DNA from: Armatimonadota bacterium
Lineage (GTDB): Bacteria > Armatimonadota > Zipacnadia > Zipacnadales > JABUFB01
DNA length: 6,066 nt
Direction of reading: 5' to 3'
Assembly: GCA_018056145.1 (NCBI GenBank)
Contig: JAGPGE010000380.1
Coordinates: 1-6,066 of the forward strand
Shown here: positions 1 to 6,066 of the stretch, piece by piece
Layout of the letters: each line of letters starts with the position of its first letter
Position numbering within the stretch: the stretch's first letter is position 1
Notes under the pieces: generated by a model
Databases searched by the model: none
What the model saw: the letters and a program-made list of their open reading frames with translations, nothing else
What the model was told of the DNA's origin: nothing
Program-made: the position numbers and the translations under genes

Positions 1-512
1 GGCTCAGCTTCCCCGTTGAGTTCGGGCAGCTGCGAGCCGACATCGACTTCATGGACCTGGGAGACAGCGTCACGCGTATCCAGTCCGCCACCCTGCAGCT
101 TGGTATGTGCAGTCATCCCGGCGGTTGCTGCTGTTTTCGGATCAGCGATGACACAGCCGGGACCCTGATGCACGTCACGGACAACGAACTGCGAGCGGGG
201 GGGCGCGACGGAGACGCGCGTCGCCATGCCCTGACGCGGATGTGCGAGGGAGTGGACGTCCTCATCCACGACGCCCAGTTCCTGCCGGAGGAACTCCCCG
301 CGCACCTGGGCTGGGGCCATTCCTCATATGCCGACGTCATCGACATGGCGGCCGCCGCCGGGGTCAAGCGAGTGATCCTATTCCACCACCACCCGGACCG
401 GACCGACGAGCAGATCGACGAAGTTGCCTGGCGCGCCCACGACTACATCCTTCGCTACGGCTACGACATCCAGTGCGACGCCGGCCGCGAAGGCATGCAG
501 TTGTCCGTATGA
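1..512 (+). CDS. MBL-fold metallo-hydrolase, C-terminal part (5'-truncated)
   Basis: The reading frame is open from the left edge (first complete codon at 3) to TGA at 510-512, giving 169 residues. Seen: SHPGG with its His codon at 114-116, a TDNE segment with Asp at 180-182, IHDAQ with Asp at 270-272, GWGHSS with His at 318-320, and LFHHHPDRTD at 378-407. This order matches the C-terminal half of the Lactamase_B_2 / RNase Z-like branch of the metallo-beta-lactamase superfamily, where these His and Asp residues bind a dinuclear metal centre, usually zinc. The N-terminal HxHxDH motif must lie upstream of the window. The substrate cannot be told; relatives cleave phosphodiester bonds in RNA or cyclic nucleotides, or are uncharacterised. 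No signal peptide can be assessed. An in-frame ATG at 51 is internal, because recognisable family sequence (FPVEFGQLRADIDF) precedes it. The four cysteines flanking SHPGG are unusual. The family assignment is firm, the exact function is not. Confidence 0.85.
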   Translation, partial: LSFPVEFGQLRADIDFMDLGDSVTRIQSATLQLGMCSHPGGCCCFRISDDTAGTLMHVTDNELRAGGRDGDARRHALTRMCEGVDVLIHDAQFLPEELPAHLGWGHSSYADVIDMAAAAGVKRVILFHHHPDRTDEQIDEVAWRAHDYILRYGYDIQCDAGREGMQLSV

Positions 513-573
513 CCCTTCCCATCTAGCCCACCGTTCATCCGCTGCGCAGGGCCGCATCCCCCGCAACGCTGCC
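513..573. other. Convergent intergenic gap with no clear terminator
   Basis: These 61 bases separate the stop of the MBL hydrolase from the stop of the minus-strand GNAT. I looked for an intrinsic terminator for either gene. There is an 8-base palindrome CTGCGCAG at 542-549 and a weak AGGGC/GCCCT pairing (548-552 with 571-575, 18-base loop). Neither is followed by a T-tract on either strand, so no Rho-independent terminator can be supported. Confidence 0.5.
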
Positions 574-1842
574 CTACCCCCACGGGCCTGACCCAGAAGG
601 GCAACGCGGGAACAGGATCCCCAGCAGTGCCCGCTCCAGCCTGGTGAGACTCATCGTACACGGCAGCTCATCCATACCGCACAGCCCGAACAGCGCTTTC
701 ACAAACTGCGCCTGGCTCAGCTCCACGGTGACGGTCGCATCCTGCGGATCACACGCCCGCATTTCGCCCCTGTCCACCCGCAGCGCGCAGCTTTCATTGG
801 GCAGCTTGAACCCCACCACACCGCTCCACTCCGGCAGCAGAGACTCTTGCAGGCGCGCCTCCAGTTCGGAGGCGATGGCGTCGAAGATCGCGCCCAGGTT
901 CAGCACCTGAATCATGTTAGAGCCTACCGCTTGGTGCATTTCGATCCGCTCGAACCCGATCCCATTCTCATGCAGATCGCAAGCCAGCTTCTCATCGAAA
1001 GGGAGCCGCGAGGTGATGCGCACCGGCGCGAATGGGGCGAGACGCGAGAAGAGCAGTTGCAGCAGAATCGCCGCCGTATCGGGACAGTCGGGTTCATAGG
1101 CGAAAGTGCCGATGGAGAAGCAGCGCTCGGTCTCCGTGGATTCCAGCGGGTTGTCATGCGCGAAGAGCACGCCACGTATCTGCCCAGAGACATCGTGAAC
1201 GAACTTCAGCCCGGTCGGGTCAGGCGGAGCCGGGTGCGCGGGCGGAGTCGTCGGGCGATGGACAACATCCGCGCCGGACCTGCCCGCCATGAACCGGTGG
1301 ATGACCCCTCCGACACCGCGCCAGTCGCTGGCCTCGTCGAAGGGCCGCAGGTCTCCCGGGTATCCGCTGGGCGGCGGGTATGCCTCCACTGCGGGCACCG
1401 GCTCCCTCTGCCCCTGGACGGGCTTCACGCGGAACTCCACGAACCTGCGCGGGAAAGGCTCGTATCCGAACCGCCTGTAGAAACGCACCAGTCCCCCGAG
1501 TCGTGACAGGTGGTACCCGGACACCCTCAGGTCGGCCAGCGCCTGGTTCATCAGCATCGTGCCCAGGCCGCGCGCCTGTTGCCCTGGATCCACGGCGACA
1601 TGCCCGATGTCACCTTTCAGCACCGCGCACTGCCCAACCTGGATCCAGTTGTCTCCCACATGCAGCGATGCCAGGATCTCGCCGCTTTGCTCCAGCACCC
1701 GGTAGCGCTGCGGGGCAGCCTCAATCTCCCTGCGTAGCGCGCTGTAACGCGGGCTGTCCTCGGTGAAGCGGAAAGCGGCGACGGTGACGCGCAGGATCGC
1801 CTCCACGTCCTCAGCAGTGGCCACTCGGTAGCGAATCTCCAT
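574..1842 (-). CDS. GNAT family N-acetyltransferase, Eis-like, with C-terminal SCP2-type domain
   Basis: This 422-residue protein probably transfers an acetyl group from acetyl-CoA to an amine; the substrate is unknown. Residues 1-140 form a GNAT domain. Motif A is seen as IGHVAVDPGQQARGLG (79-94), where Q89, G92 and G94 form the acetyl-CoA pyrophosphate loop, and FYRRFGYEPF (121-130) is the usual late GNAT strand. Residues about 150-325 resemble the second GNAT-like domain of Eis-type enzymes, beginning with a Pro-rich linker. Residues about 335-413 (WSGVVGFKLPNE onward) look like an SCP2-type sterol-carrier fold. The three-part order and the length near 400 match the Eis family, whose best-known members acetylate aminoglycosides, but many environmental members have unknown substrates, so no resistance role is claimed. 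The ATG start has a strong Shine-Dalgarno five bases upstream. No signal peptide or membrane segment is seen, so it is probably cytoplasmic. The last dozen residues look atypical and may reflect a frameshift near 603-610. Confidence 0.85.
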   Translation of the reverse strand: MEIRYRVATAEDVEAILRVTVAAFRFTEDSPRYSALRREIEAAPQRYRVLEQSGEILASLHVGDNWIQVGQCAVLKGDIGHVAVDPGQQARGLGTMLMNQALADLRVSGYHLSRLGGLVRFYRRFGYEPFPRRFVEFRVKPVQGQREPVPAVEAYPPPSGYPGDLRPFDEASDWRGVGGVIHRFMAGRSGADVVHRPTTPPAHPAPPDPTGLKFVHDVSGQIRGVLFAHDNPLESTETERCFSIGTFAYEPDCPDTAAILLQLLFSRLAPFAPVRITSRLPFDEKLACDLHENGIGFERIEMHQAVGSNMIQVLNLGAIFDAIASELEARLQESLLPEWSGVVGFKLPNESCALRVDRGEMRACDPQDATVTVELSQAQFVKALFGLCGMDELPCTMSLTRLERALLGILFPRCPSGSGPWG

Positions 1843-1847
1843 CGGAA

Positions 1848-1854
1848 CCCCTCC
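1848..1854 (-). promoter_or_regulatory. Shine-Dalgarno site of the GNAT gene
   Basis: Read on the minus strand the sequence is GGAGGGG-TTCCG-ATG. This is a strong purine-rich ribosome binding site with a 5-base spacer, and it fixes the start codon at 1842-1840. Confidence 0.75.
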
Positions 1855-1920
1855 ATGCCGGCCCGCTCAGAGCGCCGGAAGCACCGCATCCCCGGTGGCT
1901 CAGACCAGACACTGGCTGCG

Positions 1921-1948
1921 TTGCGCGTGCGCGTCTTTGTGGTATACT
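1921..1948 (+). promoter_or_regulatory. Candidate sigma-70-type extended -10 promoter for the kinase
   Basis: The sequence shows TTGCGC at 1921-1926, 16 bases of spacer, then TGG-TATACT with TATACT at 1943-1948. The TGN just before the hexamer is an extended -10 motif, and TATACT differs from TATAAT at one base. Transcription would begin near 1955, which places the ATG at 2011 as the first sensible kinase start and excludes the 1855 start. It stands out as an AT-rich element in a GC-rich region. This is a pattern match only. Confidence 0.5.
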
Positions 1949-1975
1949 TCGCGGAAGATACGCCAAATCCTGCGC

Positions 1976-2014
1976 ATGAGTGTACCGGGAGCCCCAGGGC
2001 CCTCCTGTTCATGA
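1976..2014 (+). CDS. Possible 12-codon leader peptide ORF before the kinase
   Basis: An ATG at 1976 opens a frame encoding MSVPGAPGPSCS and ends at TGA 2012-2014, which overlaps the kinase ATG (2011) as ATGA. This overlap is the classical arrangement for translational coupling. It would lie inside the predicted 5' leader. No good Shine-Dalgarno precedes ATG 1976; the nearest purine run, GGAAG at 1953-1957, is too far away. A frame this short can arise by chance, so it is listed as a possibility only. Confidence 0.2.
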   Translation: MSVPGAPGPSCS

Positions 2015-4425
2015 CTATTACCCCTATCGAAAACCAGAAGCGCCGCCTGCTAGAGGCTGTGGCCTTCGGCTTCATCCTCTTGATGGCCATCGTCGCGGTG
2101 TTCGACGCCGCGCTCTGGCTGTCGCTACCCGTTGGCGGCGCCATTTTCGGCATCGATCTGGCGCTATCCCTGGTGATGGCCGGCACGGTCTTCGGCGTGC
2201 GCTACCTGGCTCGGAACGAGCAGTACGAAGCCGCCTCGTGGGTGCTCATCTGCGTCCTGGCAGCACGCACGGTCATCACTGTCGGCGTCATCGCGCCCGA
2301 GCAGATCGAATTCCTCGCGCCGGGCTACCTCATCGTGGTCGTCCTGGCCCAGGTGCTCATTGGCTCCCGGGGCGGACTGATCGCCGGGATCGCATCCCTG
2401 CCCATGTTCGCCCTGGCCTATCTCAACGGAGACATCCACGAGCAGGCCACCCTGCCTTCCGTCGCCGCGTCAAGCCTCCTGATCTACGTCACTGTCGGCG
2501 GCGTGGTGCAACTGACCCTCCGGGCCATGCAACAGGCCATGCTGCGCCAGAACGTGCTCCTCATGGAGATGGAGCGCGCGCGACGCGACCTGCAGGATAG
2601 CGAGAAGCAATTCCGGGCGATCACGGAGAGCTCCCCCACCGGCATCATCATCCAGCAGGATGGCCACGTGGTCTACGCGAACCCGCGCCTGGCGGAAATG
2701 GCCCGATGCGTGCAGAACGAGGTCTACGGGCTGTCGCTTTGGGACTTCTTCTCGCCCGAAGACGCCGACAAGCTTCGGGCCCAACTCCAGCGGCGCCAGA
2801 GCGACCCCAGCGCCGACATCCGCTCCGAACAGGTGGTGCTCAAACCCCGCAAGGGCCCGAGCCTATGGTGCGAAGTCGCCATCGTGGACGCAACCTACCG
2901 CGATCGCGAGGCCATCGTCGCCACGCTCCTCGACGTGTCAGAACGCCTGCGCGCCCAGCACGAGGTACAGCGCGAACGCGACTTCACCCGCAACATCATT
3001 GACGCCGCCGACGCCATCATCATGGCCCTCGATCCGCGCGGCAATGTGCTGCGGTTCAACCCCGCCGGCGAGCGCATCACCGGATATTCGGAGGAGACCC
3101 TCCGCGGCAAGCCCTTCTGGGAGCACCTCTATCCGCCCGAAGCCCAAGATCGGGCCCGCATGCTCATCCGCGGCATCTACGAGGGCAACACCCGCGGGCA
3201 CCTGGAAGACACGGTCCTCACAAGCTCGGGTGAGGAACGGATCATCTCCTGGCACTACGTGGCCCAGCTAGACCCATCGGGGAAGGTTGTCGCCATCATC
3301 ACCGTGGGCATCGACGTCACCCAGCAGCGCATGCTGGAGCGCCAGTCCGTGGCGGCTGAACGCCTGCGCGCCCTGGGACAGATGGCCGGTGGCGTCGCGC
3401 ATGACCTGAACAACACCCTCGCGGGCATCATGGGCCCGGCCGAGCTTCTCCTGCTCGACGAGACAGACGCCGAACGCCGGCACGAACTCAGCGCAATTGT
3501 CGCCGCCGCGCGCCGGGGATCGGAGACGGTGAAGCGCATCCAACGCTTCTCACAGGCCCGCACCGACATGGACCGCCAGGTCTTCAACCTGCGCGAACTG
3601 GCCGACGATGTCATCCACACACTGCGTCCCCGCTGGCGCGACCAAGCTCAGCGCGAAGGCGTCCGCATCGCGGTGAAGAACGAGATCACCGAGGACTTAC
3701 TGGTCGTCGGCAGTTCCGGCGAGATCGGCAATGTCCTGACGAACCTCATCGTGAACGCCTGCGAGGCCATGCCGAAGGGCGGCTCGATCACGGTGTCCGG
3801 CCACCAGGAAGGCGATATGACCGTCTTCTCCGTGCGCGACACGGGCACGGGCATCCCGGAGGACATGATTGACGACATCTTCCAGCCTTTCTACAGCACC
3901 AAGGGCGCCGACAATTCTGGCCTGGGCCTTGCGGTCATCCGCGGCATCATTCTGCGCCACGGCGGGAATATCAGCGTCGAATCTAAGTTGGGTGAGGGAA
4001 CCCGGTTCACGGTCTCCCTGCCCGCCGCCCAGAGATTGGAGGACCACGAGGAAGCGGCGGCGCCCGCGGCGGAAGAACGAGGGCCGCTGCACATTCTCGT
4101 GGTTGACGACACCCGTCCGATTGCCGATTTTGCGTCCACTGCCCTGCGCCGCATGGGGCACAAAGCGGACACGGTATATGACGGGAACGCCGCCCTCGCC
4201 AGGCTCAGGGAAAACGCGTTCGACGTGCTCCTCACGGACTACGGGATGGAAGGCCTGTCCGGCGTGAGCCTCGCACGGGAAGCCCGGCGGATGCACCCCA
4301 ATATCAAGACGGTCATCATGACGGGCTGGGACTTGGCCGCCGGGGAATTCGAAGGGATTGATGCGGCCCTGGCGAAACCCTTCACCATCGGGCAGCTCAA
4401 GGAGCTGATCGAAGAAGGGCTATAG
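2011..4425 (+). CDS. Hybrid sensor histidine kinase (6TM - PAS - PAS - HisKA - HATPase - REC)
   Basis: This 804-residue kinase should autophosphorylate on His using ATP and pass the phosphate to its own receiver domain; the signal is unknown. About six membrane helices (roughly 14-32, 41-62, 75-94, 104-118, 122-138, 150-170) resemble the uncharacterised polytopic sensor modules of many PAS kinases. A charged, probably coiled linker (171-197) leads to PAS 1 (about 197-310) and PAS 2 (about 322-440). The HisKA H-box is GGVAHDLNN with phospho-acceptor H464, an NtrB-like type. The HATPase_c domain has N-box N582, DTGTGIP 610-616, F-box from F624 and GLGL from 637. The receiver shows acidic D699/D700, phospho-acceptor D743, T771 and K789, so every catalytic residue is present. 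ATG 2011 was chosen over in-frame ATG 1855 because the latter precedes the likely promoter and adds 52 Arg-rich residues; it has no visible Shine-Dalgarno. No separate response regulator lies nearby, so the output partner is unknown. The DUF4838 gene follows 19 bases later. Confidence 0.92.
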   Translation: MTITPIENQKRRLLEAVAFGFILLMAIVAVFDAALWLSLPVGGAIFGIDLALSLVMAGTVFGVRYLARNEQYEAASWVLICVLAARTVITVGVIAPEQIEFLAPGYLIVVVLAQVLIGSRGGLIAGIASLPMFALAYLNGDIHEQATLPSVAASSLLIYVTVGGVVQLTLRAMQQAMLRQNVLLMEMERARRDLQDSEKQFRAITESSPTGIIIQQDGHVVYANPRLAEMARCVQNEVYGLSLWDFFSPEDADKLRAQLQRRQSDPSADIRSEQVVLKPRKGPSLWCEVAIVDATYRDREAIVATLLDVSERLRAQHEVQRERDFTRNIIDAADAIIMALDPRGNVLRFNPAGERITGYSEETLRGKPFWEHLYPPEAQDRARMLIRGIYEGNTRGHLEDTVLTSSGEERIISWHYVAQLDPSGKVVAIITVGIDVTQQRMLERQSVAAERLRALGQMAGGVAHDLNNTLAGIMGPAELLLLDETDAERRHELSAIVAAARRGSETVKRIQRFSQARTDMDRQVFNLRELADDVIHTLRPRWRDQAQREGVRIAVKNEITEDLLVVGSSGEIGNVLTNLIVNACEAMPKGGSITVSGHQEGDMTVFSVRDTGTGIPEDMIDDIFQPFYSTKGADNSGLGLAVIRGIILRHGGNISVESKLGEGTRFTVSLPAAQRLEDHEEAAAPAAEERGPLHILVVDDTRPIADFASTALRRMGHKADTVYDGNAALARLRENAFDVLLTDYGMEGLSGVSLAREARRMHPNIKTVIMTGWDLAAGEFEGIDAALAKPFTIGQLKELIEEGL

Positions 4426-4438
4426 GTCTGACGCCTGC

Positions 4439-4444
4439 GAGAGG
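4439..4444 (+). promoter_or_regulatory. Shine-Dalgarno that favours GTG 4454 over ATG 4445
   Basis: GAGAGG abuts the ATG at 4445 with no spacer, which is too close for that codon. It lies 9 bases before the in-frame GTG at 4454, within a workable range. This is the only purine-rich site in the short gap after the kinase stop. Confidence 0.45.
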
Positions 4445-6066
4445 ATGACCCGCGTGCATCGCCTGCTCCCCTCCGCCGCACTCCTTCTGGTCTCCATGCA
4501 CGTCGCCTGCGCCGTCACCATCGTTGTCTCACCAGGACCGTTCCAGTCTCCCGGGGAAGCCGCGCTGGCCGAAGACCGCGTCACCTGGCATGACCCCGAC
4601 CCCGCCGATGACATTGCCTGCACCCAGTGCTTCGCGGCCCTCGAGCTCCAGGCGTATCTGCGTGAGATGACGGGCCGCAGTGAGGACTTCGCGCTCTCTG
4701 GGGACGCAGCCGACCCGGGCGGGGACATCATCCTCGTGGGTGGCCCCGATACCAACCGCATCACCCAAGCGCTGGCCGACTGCCTGCGACTCACTGCCGC
4801 CGAACTTGTGGAACTCGGCCCGGAAGGCTACATCCTGCGTTCAGCCAACCACAATGGCCGGCGAGTGCTCGCGGTCGCCGGTGGCGGACGGGTGGGCACG
4901 CTCTACGGCGCATACGACCTCCTCCATCGCCTGGGTGTGCGCTGGTACGCTCCCGGAAAGGTGAACCAGGAAGTTTCCTCCATCAAGCTGACGAGCCTGC
5001 CGGAGCTTGACGTCTCCGAGACCCCGGCCTTCTATACCCGCGGCTTCCACGCCTGGGAGAACCGCGGGGATGACGAGTTCATCCTCTGGATGGCCCGCAA
5101 TCGCATGAACTACTGGTGCGTGGAGCAGGACAACAAGCCCCTCCTGCACAAGCTCGGGATCATGCTCGTGGGCGGCGGTCATGTCCTCACCAGCTACTAC
5201 CTCAACCCGCACAACGCCTACCCGTACAACCACACGCGCTTCACAGGCGACGAGACTAAGCCCGCCGACCCGTACCCCGTCACGGATGCCTTCCTCGGAG
5301 ATGCCAACGCCGACGGAAAGCTCACGTACTTTGAGGCCCACCCCGAGTGGTATGCCCTCATCGACGGCAAGCGCAGCGACAAGATCCACGGCGACGGCGG
5401 CGACAACTTCTGCACATCTAACCCGCATGCGATGACCGAGTGGATGAAGCACGCGGTGGAGGACCTCGCAGAAGGCCGTTACAAGGACGCCGGGATCATG
5501 AACGCGTGGATGTTGGACGGCGGCCGCTGGTGCCAGTGCGACGGGTGCAAGGCCCTGGGCACCCCCACCGACCGCAACATCCTCTTCGTGCACGAATACG
5601 ACCGGGCCATCAAGCGCGCCCAGGCCGAGCGTCGCATCAACCGCACCGTGCGCCTTCTTTTCCTGGCCTACGCGGATGTCCTGCAGCCGCCCACCAGACC
5701 CCTGCCGGCGGATTTCGACTACGAGACCTGCATTGCCACGTACTTCCCAATCGCCCGCTGCTACGTGCACGAGTTCACCGATCCTGCCTGCGGGCGGAAT
5801 GCCTCGTACAACCGGCATCTGCAGGGCTGGGCGGTGAAGCCCGACCGCCACTACCAGGGACAGGTCTGCATCGGCGAGTACTACAATGTCTCCGGGTACA
5901 AGTGCCTGCCCATCTGCTTCGCGCGCACCATGATGTCCGACATCCGGTACTTCTACTCCCGGGGCGCCCGGCACTTCCACTACATGCATTGCACGACCCG
6001 GAACTGGGGGAACAAGGCCCTCACGAACTGGCAGATGGCCCGCCAGCTGTGGGATCCAGACGTGGA
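4445..6066 (+). CDS. Secreted DUF4838-family protein with alpha-glucuronidase-like N-terminal domain (3'-truncated)
   Basis: The frame is open from ATG 4445 to the right edge (540 complete codons), so the C-terminus is missing. ATG is given as the outer limit; GTG 4454 may be the true start, since GAGAGG touches the ATG. Residues 1-23 look like a Sec signal peptide: basic start, Leu/Ala-rich core, and ACA before V24, so the protein is probably exported. Residues about 25-175 match the N-terminal domain shared with GH67 alpha-glucuronidases and DUF4838 proteins: ALELQAYLREMTG, IILVGG, and YGAYDLLHRLGVRWYAPG (154-171). The DUF4838 region follows, with HPEWYALIDGKR (299-310) and WMLDGGRWCQCDGC, whose cysteines C363, C365 and C368 could bind metal or form disulfides. 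DUF4838 has no established activity; a glycoside hydrolase-like role on plant or algal polysaccharide is inference. An EF-hand-like loop (D286-E297) sits just before HPEWYAL. It lies 19 bases behind the kinase gene, so the two are probably co-transcribed. Confidence 0.85.
   Translation, partial: MTRVHRLLPSAALLLVSMHVACAVTIVVSPGPFQSPGEAALAEDRVTWHDPDPADDIACTQCFAALELQAYLREMTGRSEDFALSGDAADPGGDIILVGGPDTNRITQALADCLRLTAAELVELGPEGYILRSANHNGRRVLAVAGGGRVGTLYGAYDLLHRLGVRWYAPGKVNQEVSSIKLTSLPELDVSETPAFYTRGFHAWENRGDDEFILWMARNRMNYWCVEQDNKPLLHKLGIMLVGGGHVLTSYYLNPHNAYPYNHTRFTGDETKPADPYPVTDAFLGDANADGKLTYFEAHPEWYALIDGKRSDKIHGDGGDNFCTSNPHAMTEWMKHAVEDLAEGRYKDAGIMNAWMLDGGRWCQCDGCKALGTPTDRNILFVHEYDRAIKRAQAERRINRTVRLLFLAYADVLQPPTRPLPADFDYETCIATYFPIARCYVHEFTDPACGRNASYNRHLQGWAVKPDRHYQGQVCIGEYYNVSGYKCLPICFARTMMSDIRYFYSRGARHFHYMHCTTRNWGNKALTNWQMARQLWDPDV
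5300..5335 (+). other. EF-hand-like calcium-binding loop inside the DUF4838 protein
   Basis: Residues 286-297 (ATG 4445 numbering) read DANADGKLTYFE. Acidic or polar ligands stand at loop positions 1 (D286), 3 (N288), 5 (D290), 9 (T294) and 12 (E297), with the invariant-type Gly at 6 and a hydrophobic residue at 8. This fits the EF-hand/dockerin loop pattern except for Ala after the final Glu. It lies between GGGH (243-246) and HPEWYAL. Calcium binding is predicted from the pattern only. Confidence 0.55.

Larger units (their letters stand above)
1843..2010. other. Divergent intergenic region between GNAT and kinase genes
   Basis: This 168-base region separates two genes transcribed away from each other and must hold both promoters. 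The rightward promoter is visible at 1921-1948. The leftward promoter is not clear: the minus strand reads TATACC across the same palindromic GTATAC core (1942-1947), with only a weak TTTGGC-like -35 fifteen bases before it. The last 55 bases before the kinase start would be its 5' untranslated leader; they hold a short ORF (1976-2014) and an AGGGCCCT palindrome at 1996-2003. The kinase frame stays open leftward to an ATG at 1855, but that part would lie upstream of the promoter and reads as Arg-rich non-domain sequence. Confidence 0.55.

Noticed and set aside
542..549. CTGCGCAG palindrome in the convergent gap as a terminator
   Set aside because: The stem is short and has no loop or T-tract on either strand.
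847..1506. Plus-strand open frame (219 codons) opposite the GNAT gene
   Set aside because: It is antisense to a gene with clear GNAT and SCP2-type domains; its product is Arg/Glu-rich with no motif, so it is a compositional shadow.
1855..2010. Kinase start at ATG 1855 (52 extra residues)
   Set aside because: The added residues are Arg-rich with no domain. There is no ribosome binding site, and the best promoter lies downstream of this codon.
4445..4520. Lipoprotein signal for the DUF4838 protein (Cys at residue 22)
   Set aside because: The residues before the Cys are HVA, with His at -3, which does not fit a lipobox; ACA before V24 is a normal signal peptidase I site.
4841..5989. Long minus-strand open frame (382 codons) opposite the DUF4838 gene
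   Set aside because: It lies wholly antisense to a gene with recognisable family motifs. Its product is Val/Gly/Ala-rich with no recognisable domain, as expected from the complement of GC-rich codons.
1..6066. tRNA, rRNA, CRISPR array, insertion sequence or attachment site
   Set aside because: No cloverleaf-like tRNA sequence, regularly spaced repeats, transposase motifs or terminal inverted repeats were seen by eye; coding sequence fills nearly all of the window.

Overview
The window is GC-rich, densely coding bacterial DNA with two convergent and two divergent gene borders. It holds four protein-coding genes and no RNA genes, CRISPR array or recognisable mobile element. The mix of genes is typical of large environmental genomes: an Eis-like GNAT fused to an SCP2-type domain, a multi-PAS hybrid histidine kinase with a polytopic membrane sensor, and an exported DUF4838 / alpha-glucuronidase-like protein. 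This would fit Armatimonadota, Planctomycetota/Lentisphaerota-type or similar lineages. That placement is inference from family distribution recalled from memory and is not secure.

Layout. Positions 1-512 (+) are the 3' part of an MBL-fold metallo-hydrolase gene whose start lies upstream of the window. After a 61-base convergent gap comes a GNAT acetyltransferase on the minus strand (574-1842). Its start faces a divergent intergenic region of 168 bases (1843-2010). That region carries a good candidate extended -10 promoter reading rightward, at about 1921-1948. A hybrid sensor histidine kinase follows (2011-4425, +) with about six membrane segments, two PAS domains, HisKA, HATPase_c and a C-terminal receiver. 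Nineteen bases after its stop a gene for a secreted DUF4838-family protein begins (4445 or 4454, +) and runs off the right edge of the window.

How the genes work together. The kinase and the DUF4838 gene are so close that they are probably co-transcribed. This suggests, without proving, that a membrane-sensed signal and an exported carbohydrate-active-type protein belong to one response. The MBL hydrolase and the GNAT are unlinked housekeeping or accessory enzymes as far as the sequence shows.

There is no clear evidence of a wholly new system. The points most worth a second look are an EF-hand-like calcium-binding loop inside the DUF4838 protein, the kinase/DUF4838 linkage, a possible frameshift at the GNAT C-terminus, and a 12-codon leader ORF whose stop overlaps the kinase start as ATGA.
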